From assembly GCF_003555545.1 (NCBI RefSeq), contig NZ_CP032157.1, positions 6,824,546-6,888,545 of the forward strand: 64,000 bases of DNA, in the 5' to 3' direction. The stretch's first letter is position 1; each line of letters opens with the position of its first letter. Below are positions 1-8,679 of this stretch, piece after piece. The translations under genes and the position numbers were made by a program. The DNA comes from Paraflavitalea soli (GTDB lineage Bacteria; Bacteroidota; Bacteroidia; Chitinophagales; Chitinophagaceae). The notes beneath the pieces are model-generated. The model had not been told where the DNA came from. It made no database searches and saw nothing but the letters and a program-made list of their open reading frames with translations.

Positions 1-817
1 GCAAGGGTTGTGCCATTGCTTCGAGTTGTTCCCGGGAGATAAATCCTTTCCGGAAAGCTATTTCTTCGATGCAGGCTATTTTAATGCCCTGCCGTTGTTC
101 TATGACCTGTACAAATTGAGATGCCTGCATGAGGGAATCAAAAGTTCCTGTATCGAGCCAGGCAGTGCCGCGGTCGAGGATGGATACTTTCAATTTTTTT
201 CTGCGCAGGTATTCTTTGTTGACATCGGTGATCTCGTATTCGCCCCTGGGACTTGGCTGGAGCTCCCGGGCAATCTTCACTACCTCATTGTCGTAGAAGT
301 ATAAACCGGGTACGGCATAGTTGCTTTTGGGAGTAAGGGGTTTCTCTTCGATAGAGATCACCTGCTTTGTCTTATCAAATTCTACCACACCATAGCGTTC
401 CGGGTCGCTTACATGATAAGCGTAGACTATACCTCCATTGGGGGTGGTATTTTTTTCGAGTTGTTCGCCAAGGCCGGCGCCGTAGAATATATTATCACCC
501 AGAACGAGGGCCACATCGTCTTGTCCGATGAAATCGGCTCCAATGACAAAGGCCTGGGCCAGTCCATTGGGTACTGCCTGTTCGGCATAGGAGAATTTTA
601 AGCCGAGTTTGGAACCATCGCCGAGCAACCTGCTGAACTGTGGCAGATCGTAGGGGGTGGAAATAATGAGGATTTCCCGGATACCCGCCAGCATGAGGGT
701 AGATAGGGGATAATAGATCATGGGCTTATCGTAGATAGGCATGATCTGCTTGCTGATGGCGTAGGTGATGGGGTGCAAACGCGTTCCGGAGCCTCCTGCC
801 AATATAATTCCTTTCAT
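1..817 (-). CDS. rfbA: Glucose-1-phosphate thymidylyltransferase (3' end cut by window)
   Basis: Makes dTDP-glucose from dTTP and glucose-1-phosphate, the first step of dTDP-rhamnose synthesis for surface polysaccharide. Reading down from the ATG at 815-817, the protein begins [16 protein letters not shown], the nucleotidyltransferase signature loop, followed by the family motifs [31 protein letters not shown] and [10 protein letters not shown]. About 272 of the usual 285-295 residues are inside the window, so only the C-terminal tail is missing. The frame is open throughout. The gene lies 119 bp beyond the stop of the pit gene, on the same strand, and is probably a separate unit. Family identity is secure. 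Confidence 0.93.
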   Translation of the reverse strand, partial: MKGIILAGGSGTRLHPITYAISKQIMPIYDKPMIYYPLSTLMLAGIREILIISTPYDLPQFSRLLGDGSKLGLKFSYAEQAVPNGLAQAFVIGADFIGQDDVALVLGDNIFYGAGLGEQLEKNTTPNGGIVYAYHVSDPERYGVVEFDKTKQVISIEEKPLTPKSNYAVPGLYFYDNEVVKIARELQPSPRGEYEITDVNKEYLRRKKLKVSILDRGTAWLDTGTFDSLMQASQFVQVIEQRQGIKIACIEEIAFRKGFISREQLEAMAQPL

Positions 818-936
818 TAGACGTGTTTATTAATGCGCAAAAGTCATTGATTCTTTGCCAAAATAGCAAAAAAATTCAATGGTACTGCACTTAAACGACC
901 CGATGAGGGGTTTGGTACGAAGGCATGCAGAAAAGC

Positions 937-1953
937 CTACACAAATAATTTTACGATGTAGTACACGATGGCTGCCAGGAGGGCGCTCACGGGAATGGTG
1001 AGTATCCAGGCCCACAGGAGGTTGATGGTAACACCCCAGCGAACGGCTGATAAACGTTTGGTAGCGCCTACACCCATAATGGCGCCGGCAATGGTGTGGG
1101 TGGTACTTACTGGTATACCGAGGTGTTCTGTTAAGAAGAGGGTAGCAGCACCGGCGGTTTCAGCAGCCACGCCTTCCAGGGGGGTTACCTTAGTGATGCG
1201 GGAGCCCATGGTCTTTACGATCTTCCAGCCACCGCTCATGGTACCCAGGCCAATGGCGGTAAAACAGGCCAGTGGCACCCAATCGGGTACATTTTTTACG
1301 CTGTCGAGGCTGCCGTTGGCCACCATGGCAGCAGCAATCAGGCCCAATACTTTTTGGGCGTCATTGCTACCATGCCCTAAGCTGAACAGAGCAGAAGATA
1401 CAAGCTGCAGGCGGCGGAACCAGCTCTCGGCCTTATATGGATTGGCCCTGCGGCAGAGATTGACAATAATAAGGGTGATGATAAGGGCAACGATCATACC
1501 GATAAGGGGGGCGCCAAATATGAACAGGAAGATGGGCAACACCACTTTATAATTAATTACGGTAAAACCATCCTGAGAAAGTGCACCCACGTGGGCCAAT
1601 GCCGCTCCCATAAAGCCACCCAGCAGGGTATGGGAGGAAGAAGAAGGTATACCAAACCACCAGGTGAGCAGGTTCCAGGCAATGGCGGCAACCAGGGCCG
1701 AAAAGATCACGGGCAGGGTGATGAAGTGTTCGTTAATGGATTTGGCAAAGGACATGCCTATCTTAAACTCTCCGATCCAGTATTTGGCGATGAAGAAAGC
1801 TGCAAAGTTGAATACGGCTGCCCAAATTACGGCCTGGAAGGGGGTAAGTACTTTGGTAGAAACAATAGTGGCAATGGAATTGGCGGCATCATGAAATCCA
1901 TTGATATAATCAAATACCAGGGCCAGTATGATGATAACAACCAGGAAAGTCAT
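937..1953 (-). CDS. pit: PiT-family inorganic phosphate permease
   Basis: Low-affinity inorganic phosphate importer of the inner membrane (PiT/PHO4 family, cation-coupled). The 338 residues are almost entirely hydrophobic with about ten membrane segments. They carry the duplicated PiT signatures, GFHDAANSIATIVSTK near the N-terminus and GHGSNDAQK in the middle, plus GIPVSTTHTIAGA in the second half. It lies 77 bp downstream of the DUF47 gene on the same strand, the usual DUF47-pit operon in which the DUF47 protein is thought to modulate the permease. The start gives a membrane-ready N-terminus (MTFLVVIIILALVFDYINGFHD). Length is typical of short bacterial PiT proteins. Confidence 0.93.
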   Translation of the reverse strand: MTFLVVIIILALVFDYINGFHDAANSIATIVSTKVLTPFQAVIWAAVFNFAAFFIAKYWIGEFKIGMSFAKSINEHFITLPVIFSALVAAIAWNLLTWWFGIPSSSSHTLLGGFMGAALAHVGALSQDGFTVINYKVVLPIFLFIFGAPLIGMIVALIITLIIVNLCRRANPYKAESWFRRLQLVSSALFSLGHGSNDAQKVLGLIAAAMVANGSLDSVKNVPDWVPLACFTAIGLGTMSGGWKIVKTMGSRITKVTPLEGVAAETAGAATLFLTEHLGIPVSTTHTIAGAIMGVGATKRLSAVRWGVTINLLWAWILTIPVSALLAAIVYYIVKLFV

Positions 1954-2030
1954 ATTGAATTAATTTGAAAACCTGAATTAGGTGCTGGTTTGAAAATGGC
2001 CTTTATGCAAAGCCGGTGTTTTCAAATTAG

Positions 2031-2678
2031 TTAGGCGTATTTGATAATAATGGACTCGATCACATTGCCTGCATCTTCACATTTGTCGGTCACGATCTCC
2101 ATTACCTGGTAAATTTCCCGTTTCTTGATCACTTCTTTGGCATCGGGCTCGGTTTCAAACAGGCGGTCAATGCTCATGTCGAAGATGTCATCTGCTTGAT
2201 TTTCAATACTGTTTACCTTCACCAGGGCATCTGTAATGGCCCGCATGTTGCGCATGTTGCGCAGCTCAAATACAGCATTTTTGATCTGTTCTGAGGCTTG
2301 TTCGATCAGGTCGGCCATTTTCTGGATGCCCTGATCATTGGGATTTACCTTATAAAAGTTGATCTTTTTGGCAGAAGCGAAGATATAATCGCAAATATCA
2401 TCGAGAGCGGTGGCCAGGTAATGAATGTCTTCCCGGTCGAAGGGGGTGATGAAGTTACGGCCCAACTCAGTAAATATCTTGTGGGTGTAATCATCGTTCA
2501 CGTGCTCCATGTCCTCGATCTGGGCAATGATGGCCGCCCTTTTATCATAATCCGGTTCTGTTACTACGTCTTTCATTAAACTGCCCATCTGTGCCACTGT
2601 TACAGCAACCTGTTCGAACAGTGTATAGAAGATCTTGTCCTTTGGCATGAAAATCTTCATTATCGAGTTTAAACCCAT
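2031..2678 (-). CDS. DUF47/PhoU-like phosphate transport regulator
   Basis: A 215-residue, all-helical cytoplasmic protein of the DUF47 (PhoU-like, Pit accessory) family. Visible family features are the N-terminal FMPKDKIFYTLFEQ, the central GRNFITPFDREDIHYLATALDDICDYI and the C-terminal KREIYQVMEIVTDKCEDAGNVIESI, which supply the acidic metal-binding clusters of PhoU-type helical bundles. It is the first gene of a two-gene operon with the Pi permease. Family knowledge suggests it modulates Pit activity; the exact mechanism is not shown by sequence. A TATTTTTG -7 box on the minus strand at 2699-2706 can drive the operon. Confidence 0.9.
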   Translation of the reverse strand: MGLNSIMKIFMPKDKIFYTLFEQVAVTVAQMGSLMKDVVTEPDYDKRAAIIAQIEDMEHVNDDYTHKIFTELGRNFITPFDREDIHYLATALDDICDYIFASAKKINFYKVNPNDQGIQKMADLIEQASEQIKNAVFELRNMRNMRAITDALVKVNSIENQADDIFDMSIDRLFETEPDAKEVIKKREIYQVMEIVTDKCEDAGNVIESIIIKYA

Positions 2679-2698
2679 ATCCCATTATTATTTGGTGG

Positions 2699-2706
2699 CA
2701 AAAATA
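2699..2706 (-). promoter_or_regulatory. -7 box of the DUF47-pit operon
   Basis: TATTTTTG on the minus strand fits the Bacteroidota TAnnTTTG -7 element, 20 bp before the DUF47 start. Minus-strand TTAACA begins at 2727, 21 bp upstream, which is not the 26-bp spacing seen at the three Pho-box-like promoters of this window. This operon may therefore not share that control. Confidence 0.5.
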
Positions 2707-2742
2707 GAACTAATACCCTACTGTTAAAGTGGAGGTAAATTG

Positions 2743-2787
2743 GTAATAATTTCTTAACAATAGCTTTTTTGAACCAAATTATCTTTG
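2743..2787 (+). promoter_or_regulatory. Pho-box-like promoter of the porin gene
   Basis: GTAATA starts at 2743 and TTAACA at 2754, exactly 11 bp apart. After the second 11-bp unit come 15 bp and then the -7 box TATCTTTG at 2780-2787. TTAAAG at 2724 and GTAAAT at 2735 form another 11-bp pair just upstream but are out of phase by 3 bp. The repeat overlaps the place where a -33 element would sit, as E. coli PhoB boxes replace the -35 element. The layout (last unit 26 bp before TA) is identical at 4281/4307 and 13841/13867. Confidence 0.6.
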
Positions 2788-2805
2788 CTTCAATGTTATG
2801 AATAT

Positions 2806-4116
2806 ATGAACTTATTGTTAAGTACTTGCCGGATTGGGGTTTTTATATCACTATTGTTTGCAGCACAAGTAGTTGAAGCACAATTTTTAACGGATATGAT
2901 GGACACTACAACGGATGTTGGGAGGGGGCTGCTGTCCATCTATAAAAAGTTTGACCGGATCCAGATAAGCGGGTATTTACAACCGCAGTTCCAGGTGGCC
3001 AGCAAAAAGGGGGCGGAAAGTTTTAATGGAGGCAATTTTGCTCCGCAATCGAATAACCGTTTTAGTTTGCGCCGGGGGCGGTTGCGGTTTGACTATGTGC
3101 GGCTGAACGATCATGATCAGCCATCGGTTCACCTGGTGTTCCAGGTGGATGGTACGGAGCGGGGGCTTTTTGTGCGTGATTTCTGGGGCCGTTATTTTGA
3201 AAATAAATGGCAGTTGTTTTCTTTCACTGCTGGTTTGTTTGCCAGGCCCTTTGGTTATGAGGTGAACCTGGGCTCTCCGGATCGCGAATCTCCGGAACGC
3301 GGGCGTATGTCGCAGCTGTTGATGAGAACGGAACGTGACCTGGGAGTTATGGCGAGTTTTGAACCCAGGCGGAAAAATCACCCATTGCGCTATTTTAAAT
3401 TGGATATCGGCGCCTTCAATGGTCAGGGATTATCGGGACCTGGTGAATACGACAGTTATAAGGACATCATTGGCCGGCTTTCGCTGAAGCCGTATCCTGT
3501 AACGGAAAGATTATCGGTATCTGCGGGTGTGTCGTTGCTGCAAGGCGGGTTTATCCAGAACACCAAATATGTATATACGACCAGTAATAACAATGGGAAG
3601 AAGGAGTTTGTGGTAGATTCTTCAGAAGACAACCTGTACAGTGAAGCACCGCGGGAATACCGGGGCGTAGATATGCAGTGGAAACTTAAACATGCCTGGG
3701 GGGCTACTGAGCTGCGTGGTGAATATTGGTGGGGCACGCAAACAGCCACGGCCAATGATACAGAAACGCCTGGCTTGCTCCTTACTACACCTTATTATAT
3801 AAGGAAGTTTAACGGAGCCTTCTTTTATTTCTTGCAGAACATTGTGAATAAGAAACACCAGCTAGGTGTTAAGTATGATTGGTATGATCCGAATACGGAA
3901 GTAAAAGGAAAGGAAATCGGAGCGGCAGGTAATAATATTACCGCTGCCAATATACGGTATGATACCTGGAGCTTTGGCTACAACTATTATATAGATGAGC
4001 ACCTTAAACTGATGTTGTGGTATGATATTGTAAAGAATGAATCTACTTCCTTGCCTGCCTATTTATCCAACAAAAGCACGAATGTTTTTACCTGCCGGTT
4101 ACAATTCAGGTTTTAA
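2806..4116 (+). CDS. Phosphate-selective porin-like outer-membrane protein (OprO/OprP family)
   Basis: Predicted outer-membrane beta-barrel of the phosphate-selective porin O/P family, 436 residues. I start it at the ATG at 2806 because TTG at 2785 lies inside the -7 box. The signal peptide runs to about VVEAQ. Family features are the early IQISGYLQPQFQV strand, FSLRRGRLRFDYVRL, a long series of amphipathic strands and a C-terminal TCRLQFRF with terminal Phe. It is divergent from the DUF47-pit operon and carries a Pho-box-like promoter, so a role in anion or phosphate entry is consistent but inferred. Members of this family also act as general porins. Confidence 0.82.
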   Translation: MNLLLSTCRIGVFISLLFAAQVVEAQFLTDMMDTTTDVGRGLLSIYKKFDRIQISGYLQPQFQVASKKGAESFNGGNFAPQSNNRFSLRRGRLRFDYVRLNDHDQPSVHLVFQVDGTERGLFVRDFWGRYFENKWQLFSFTAGLFARPFGYEVNLGSPDRESPERGRMSQLLMRTERDLGVMASFEPRRKNHPLRYFKLDIGAFNGQGLSGPGEYDSYKDIIGRLSLKPYPVTERLSVSAGVSLLQGGFIQNTKYVYTTSNNNGKKEFVVDSSEDNLYSEAPREYRGVDMQWKLKHAWGATELRGEYWWGTQTATANDTETPGLLLTTPYYIRKFNGAFFYFLQNIVNKKHQLGVKYDWYDPNTEVKGKEIGAAGNNITAANIRYDTWSFGYNYYIDEHLKLMLWYDIVKNESTSLPAYLSNKSTNVFTCRLQFRF

Positions 4117-4186
4117 CGGGTAATGACCGGGACATAGTGGTAATGTTACCTGATTTAAGGGATTTAACGGCTTTTTCGACTTATTG

Positions 4187-4241
4187 GTAACAATTACAAA
4201 ACATTAAGGTAACATTTACGTAATGCTGGCGTAACATTGAT
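4187..4241 (+). promoter_or_regulatory. Upstream 11-bp direct-repeat array (Pho-box-like)
   Basis: GTAACA starts at 4187, 4209 and 4231, exactly 22 bp apart. The half-way positions 4198 (AAAACA) and 4220 (GTAATG) are degenerate copies, giving five consecutive 11-bp units. The array lies on one helical face about 70-120 bp upstream of the -7 box of the TonB receptor gene. It is separate from, and not in phase with, the promoter-proximal array at 4259-4302. Confidence 0.6.
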
Positions 4242-4258
4242 GCCGCAAAAAGCCGCAG

Positions 4259-4314
4259 TTAATAATTCCTTAACATTACAGTAATATGGCGGTAATATGC
4301 CGCTGATACTTTTG
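4259..4314 (+). promoter_or_regulatory. Pho-box-like promoter of the TonB receptor gene
   Basis: Four 11-bp-spaced units begin at 4259 (TTAATA), 4270 (TTAACA), 4281 (GTAATA) and 4292 (GTAATA). The -7 box TACTTTTG is at 4307-4314, and its TA is 26 bp from the unit at 4281, as at the porin promoter. Transcription would begin near 4320, leaving a short leader before the GTG start at 4337. Confidence 0.62.
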
Positions 4315-4336
4315 CCCGCACATTAAATAGACTGTT

Positions 4337-7132
4337 GTGAGCAAAAAGTACTTCTTGTTAGTGGCATTTATTTTTCTAGCTTTTGTTTCTTTTGCCCAAA
4401 CCGGAAAAATAACCGGTAAAGTCCTGAACAGTAAAAATGAACCCCTGCAAGGTGTATCTATTAAGATCACCGGCGCACCCGGGGGCACTACTTCCGACGT
4501 TGAAGGTCGATTCACCCTTTCACTTCCTACTGGCCAAAAATATGAGTTAACATTTACTGCGGTAGGTTATGCCGCCAAAGTGTTAAGTGAGGTAGAGGCA
4601 ACAGCCGGACAGGTAAATGAGGTGTCTATCGTATTGGAAAAAGGTGGTACTGAACTGAGTTCTGTAACTGTTACCAGCCGCCGTACACCTGCACGTCTTG
4701 AGACTGTTAACTCTGTTATTGCTTTTCAGAAAAATACAGGTACGGTTGCCTCTGTAGTGTCGGCGGAAACGATCAAACGTTCTCCGGACAGAAATACGGG
4801 TGATGTATTGAAAAGAACGCCAGGCGCCAGCTTACAGGATGGAAAATTCCTGGTGATCAGGGGACTGGCCGACAGGTATAACCAGGCTATGCTGAATGGT
4901 ATCCTGCTCACGAGTACAGAGCCTGACCGTAAAACTTTCTCCTTCGACCTGATACCTGCTCCCATGATTGATAATATTATTATCAATAAAGCTTTCCTGC
5001 CTGAATATCCGGGAGAATGGGCGGGTGGTTTGATCCAGGTAAATACAAAAGACATTCCTTCGCAAAACTTCTTCAATGTACAGATCGGTACAGGGTTTAA
5101 TACGCAAACTATTGGTAAGGATTTTTACAAAGTGAAGGGAAGTGGAACAGATTGGCTGGGTATTGACAATGGTTTCAGAGGACTGCCTACCGGTTATAAA
5201 ACCAAGACAGACTTTGATAACATGAGCCGTTCTGAAAAAACGGAATTAGGAAAGTCTATGCCGAATATCTGGACGGCAGAGAAGGCTTCAGCGCCACTCA
5301 ATGTTTCTTTCCAGGCAAATGGTGGTTTCAATACCAAACTTTTCAATAAGACAGTTGGTGGAACATTTGGCGTGATCTATAATAAGAGCAACCGCCTTAT
5401 TAAAATGATGAACCGCCGCAACAGCTTTAGTGGTAATATTATCAGTTATAACTATGATTATGAAGATGATCGTTATGCACAGGATGTAACGCTGGGGGCA
5501 TTGGGAAGTTTGAGCATGGTGATCAATCCTTTGAATAAGATATCTGTAAAGGCTATCGCGAATGTTAATACGGCCAATTACTTTACTGACAGGGGCGGGG
5601 TTGACCTGGACCGGAAGAATGAAGTAAAATCTTCTGAATTGACTTTCAAGCAAAATACTTTCGTTACTACACAGATCACGGGTGAGCATGGTATCCTGCC
5701 TGCTTTGAAATTGAAATGGTATGGATCATTCAATATCCTCGATGGCTATAGCCCGGATCAACGTCGTATCTCTTATGCGCGTAACCAGGGTTCTCAGGAT
5801 GTATACCGCTTACAATTGGCTAATAGTCTTTCACAGGAAAGCGGCAGCCGCATTTTCCAAAACTTAAGTGACTATATCTATACAGCAGGTGGCGACCTTT
5901 CTTATAACTTCAACCTGTTTGGCCAAAAGCAAACAGTAAAAGGTGGTTATATGTTCCAGGTGAAAGACCGCCTGTATGATGCCAAATTGTTTGCTAATTA
6001 TCTTCCGGTTGATAATGATGCGCTGCGTCAGTTACCTGCCGATCAGGTTTTTGCACCAGGCAACTTTGGTGATGGTTCTCCTACCAGCAACAAGATCGCT
6101 TTTGATGCGATCAAAGGAAACTCTTTCCGTTACCTGGCCAATACGATCCTGAATGCGGGTTTCATTCAATTTGACAACCAGTTCTCTGATGCATTCCGTT
6201 TTGTATGGGGTGTGCGGGTAGAGAATTATGATCAGTTGGTGGGTAGTGTTAAAGCATCTGACCCCCGTCATACACATACTGAAGTAAGGGACTTCCTGCC
6301 TGGTTTTAACGCTACTTATAAGCTGACCCCAAAAACGAATATCCGCTTGTCGGGTTCTCAGACAGTGATCAGGCCTGAGCTTCGTGAGCTTTCTTTCCTG
6401 AACCTGTATGATTTTGAACTGAATGCTTCTGTGCAGGGTAATCCTAATCTGAAAAGGACCAAAGCAACGAACGTAGACCTGCGTTATGAGTTATATCCCA
6501 AAGGTGGCGAGGTGTTTACATTAGGTGTGTTCTACAAATATTTTGATAAGCCCATTGAGCAGATCTACAGTGAAGGTAGTGGTGGCGCCAGCACGTTCAA
6601 CTACCAGAACCCGGATCAGGCTACCTCTTATGGTGTAGAAGTAGAGATCCGTAAGAAGCTTGATTTTGTGCCTGCACTGAAGAATTTTACTTTCCAGGGT
6701 AATGCTGCTTATATATCCAGTAAGGTAAAATCTGATGCACAGAATATTAAGATCGACAGGCCGATGCAGGGACAATCGCCTTACCTGATCAACCTGGGTT
6801 TGATGTATGACCTGCCCAAACAAGGTCTGAATGCTACAGTACTGTTTAACCAGATCGGGGAGCGTATTTACCTGGTAGGTGATATCAGCGCCGGTGCCGG
6901 TTCTCCAGATATTTATGAAGCGCCCAGGCCGGTACTGGATTTCCAAATTGCCAAGAAGATCCTGAAGACAAAAGGTGAGATCCGCTTAAATATATCAGAT
7001 ATCCTGAACCGTACGCAATACTTCTACCAGAATGCGAATGGCAAAGACAGCTATCAGAAGAGTACGGATCCTTACCGCTTTACGCGCAAATTTGGTACAA
7101 ACATCAATGCTACATTTAATTATTCCTTATAA
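4337..7132 (+). CDS. TonB-dependent receptor with N-terminal carboxypeptidase-like domain
   Basis: Outer-membrane active-transport receptor of 931 residues. A signal peptide ends near SFAQ. A CarboxypepD_reg-like beta-sandwich (about 22-110: GKITGKVLNSKNEPLQGVSI) is followed by a plug (about 120-250, with TPGASLQDGKFLVIRGLADRY and GGLIQVNT) and a 22-strand-type barrel. GTG is the start because it is the first in-frame start after the -7 box. It is not a classic SusC: the partner is not SusD but the beta-helix lipoprotein 27 bp downstream. Substrate is not readable from sequence. The Pho-box-like promoter and the adjacent phosphate genes suggest a phosphorus-containing ligand, by inference only. 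Confidence 0.88.
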   Translation: MSKKYFLLVAFIFLAFVSFAQTGKITGKVLNSKNEPLQGVSIKITGAPGGTTSDVEGRFTLSLPTGQKYELTFTAVGYAAKVLSEVEATAGQVNEVSIVLEKGGTELSSVTVTSRRTPARLETVNSVIAFQKNTGTVASVVSAETIKRSPDRNTGDVLKRTPGASLQDGKFLVIRGLADRYNQAMLNGILLTSTEPDRKTFSFDLIPAPMIDNIIINKAFLPEYPGEWAGGLIQVNTKDIPSQNFFNVQIGTGFNTQTIGKDFYKVKGSGTDWLGIDNGFRGLPTGYKTKTDFDNMSRSEKTELGKSMPNIWTAEKASAPLNVSFQANGGFNTKLFNKTVGGTFGVIYNKSNRLIKMMNRRNSFSGNIISYNYDYEDDRYAQDVTLGALGSLSMVINPLNKISVKAIANVNTANYFTDRGGVDLDRKNEVKSSELTFKQNTFVTTQITGEHGILPALKLKWYGSFNILDGYSPDQRRISYARNQGSQDVYRLQLANSLSQESGSRIFQNLSDYIYTAGGDLSYNFNLFGQKQTVKGGYMFQVKDRLYDAKLFANYLPVDNDALRQLPADQVFAPGNFGDGSPTSNKIAFDAIKGNSFRYLANTILNAGFIQFDNQFSDAFRFVWGVRVENYDQLVGSVKASDPRHTHTEVRDFLPGFNATYKLTPKTNIRLSGSQTVIRPELRELSFLNLYDFELNASVQGNPNLKRTKATNVDLRYELYPKGGEVFTLGVFYKYFDKPIEQIYSEGSGGASTFNYQNPDQATSYGVEVEIRKKLDFVPALKNFTFQGNAAYISSKVKSDAQNIKIDRPMQGQSPYLINLGLMYDLPKQGLNATVLFNQIGERIYLVGDISAGAGSPDIYEAPRPVLDFQIAKKILKTKGEIRLNISDILNRTQYFYQNANGKDSYQKSTDPYRFTRKFGTNINATFNYSL

Positions 7133-7159
7133 AACTTTATAAAATACAAATACTAGATC

Positions 7160-8602
7160 ATGAAAAAGAACATTTTATTTCTCTCCGCTATTACGGTGCT
7201 CCTTGCTTTAAGCTGCCGTAAGATAGAAATGGATGGTGATGGAGACGGAGGGGGTACGGGCGGTGGAAACGGGGAAACAGTCACCCTCGAAGGCCGTATT
7301 GATAAGGATATGACTTTGACCAAGGATAAAACATATATATTAAAGGGTAAAGTTTATATAGTAGGTGACCACACGCTGAAAATTGAAGCTGGTACAACGA
7401 TCAAAGGTTCCTACTCAGGTTCGGATGTAGCGGTACTGGTTATCTCCCGTGGTTCGAAACTGGTAGCTAATGGTACTGTAGATGCTCCGATCGTATTTAC
7501 ATCTTCTTCACCTTCTCCTGCTTCAGGTGATTGGGGTGGTATCGTACTTTGCGGTAAGGCAAGTATCAATACTGCTTTTGCCGGTACAGGCGGTGGTCAG
7601 GGTATTTTGGAAGTAGAAGGTGGTGTAAACAATGCCAACGGCGATGGCCTGGCAGGTGGTGGCACCTCTCCTAATGATGATGACAGCTCAGGTGTACTGA
7701 CTTATGTACGTATTGAATATGCAGGGTACGCTTTTCAGCCTGATAAAGAGGTGAACAGCCTTACGATGGCTGCTGTAGGTCGCAAAACGGTGATCGATCA
7801 CGTGCAGGTAACTTATGCGAAAGATGACGCTTATGAGTGGTTTGGTGGTACGGTAAATTGCAAATACCTGATTGCTTACAAAACACAGGATGATGATTTC
7901 GATACAGACAATGGTTTCAGTGGTAGTGTACAATTTGGTTTGATCATTCGTGATTCATTGATTGCGGATCTTTCTAAATCAGAGGCTTTTGAAAGCGATA
8001 ACAACAGTACGGGTACTACGGCCACTCCGCAGACTAAAGCTGTATTCAGCAACGTTTCTGCTTTTGGTCCGCTGGCTACTTTGAGCAATGTAGGCAATAG
8101 CAACTTCCTGGGTTCTGCTGCACAGATCAGGAGGAACTCTTCTATCTCTATCTTTAATACTGCTATTGTAGGCTGGCCTTCCGGTATCGAGATCAGCGAT
8201 AAAGATGGTACTGCTACTTCCGGTAATATTACAGCTGGTACGCTGCAATTGAGTGGTGTGTATATCGCAGGCTGCCGCAAACCTATCAATTTTGTATCAG
8301 GTCCTAATACTGTAGCTGGTACAACAGAGGCAACAGTAACCACCTGGTTTACCAACAATACCAAGAATAAAGGTTCTATGACAATGGATGAGATCCGTTA
8401 CACACGTCCATTTGATTATGCTAATCCTGATTTCATTCCTTTTGGAACTTCTCCGTTGGTTATTCCTTCGGCTTCCAACACTTATTTTGATGATCCTATC
8501 TTAACTGCGCGTTCTTTCATCAAGAAGGTAGATTTCATCGGAGCTATTGCGCCTTCTGGTGAATACGCTAACTGGCACAAGGGTTGGACAAGATATAATT
8601 AA
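7160..8602 (+). CDS. Surface lipoprotein with parallel beta-helix, partner of the TonB receptor
   Basis: A 480-residue lipoprotein. The lipobox LLALSC places the lipidated Cys at residue 19, followed by a flexible Asp/Gly-rich linker (about 25-42). The rest is Gly/Asn-rich with repeated short strands such as LKIEAGTTIKG, KLVANGTVDAPIVFTSS and DWGGIVLCGKASIN, typical of right-handed parallel beta-helix proteins. DxDxDNG-like acidic loops (QDDDFDTDNGFSG, PNDDDSSG) could bind Ca2+. It follows the receptor gene by 27 bp and is probably cotranscribed, so it may be the ligand-capture component in place of SusD. No catalytic motif is recognised. A strong hairpin follows its stop. Confidence 0.78.
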   Translation: MKKNILFLSAITVLLALSCRKIEMDGDGDGGGTGGGNGETVTLEGRIDKDMTLTKDKTYILKGKVYIVGDHTLKIEAGTTIKGSYSGSDVAVLVISRGSKLVANGTVDAPIVFTSSSPSPASGDWGGIVLCGKASINTAFAGTGGGQGILEVEGGVNNANGDGLAGGGTSPNDDDSSGVLTYVRIEYAGYAFQPDKEVNSLTMAAVGRKTVIDHVQVTYAKDDAYEWFGGTVNCKYLIAYKTQDDDFDTDNGFSGSVQFGLIIRDSLIADLSKSEAFESDNNSTGTTATPQTKAVFSNVSAFGPLATLSNVGNSNFLGSAAQIRRNSSISIFNTAIVGWPSGIEISDKDGTATSGNITAGTLQLSGVYIAGCRKPINFVSGPNTVAGTTEATVTTWFTNNTKNKGSMTMDEIRYTRPFDYANPDFIPFGTSPLVIPSASNTYFDDPILTARSFIKKVDFIGAIAPSGEYANWHKGWTRYN

Positions 8603-8628
8603 TCCTGGAATATAAATATAGCAGGCAT

Positions 8629-8668
8629 AAAATGGCCGTTTCCTTTGGGGAGCGGCCATTTTACTTTA
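8629..8668. terminator. Bidirectional terminator between convergent genes
   Basis: A perfect 10-bp stem pairs AAAATGGCCG at 8629-8638 with CGGCCATTTT at 8653-8662, loop 14 nt. The A-run on the left and T-run on the right let it terminate both the lipoprotein gene and the convergent gene ending at 8680. Confidence 0.8.
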
Positions 8669-8679
8669 TTGTGGGCTAC

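Noticed and set aside
968-1968. Open frames of 194 and 125 codons on the plus strand
   Set aside because: They lie antisense to the well-supported Pi permease gene, lack family resemblance and are shadows of its codon pattern.
2699-2749. Pho-box-like control of the DUF47-pit operon on the minus strand
   Set aside because: TTAACA and TTATTA occur at 11-bp multiples, but the distance to the -7 box is 21 bp, not the 26 bp of the other promoters, and intermediate units are poor.
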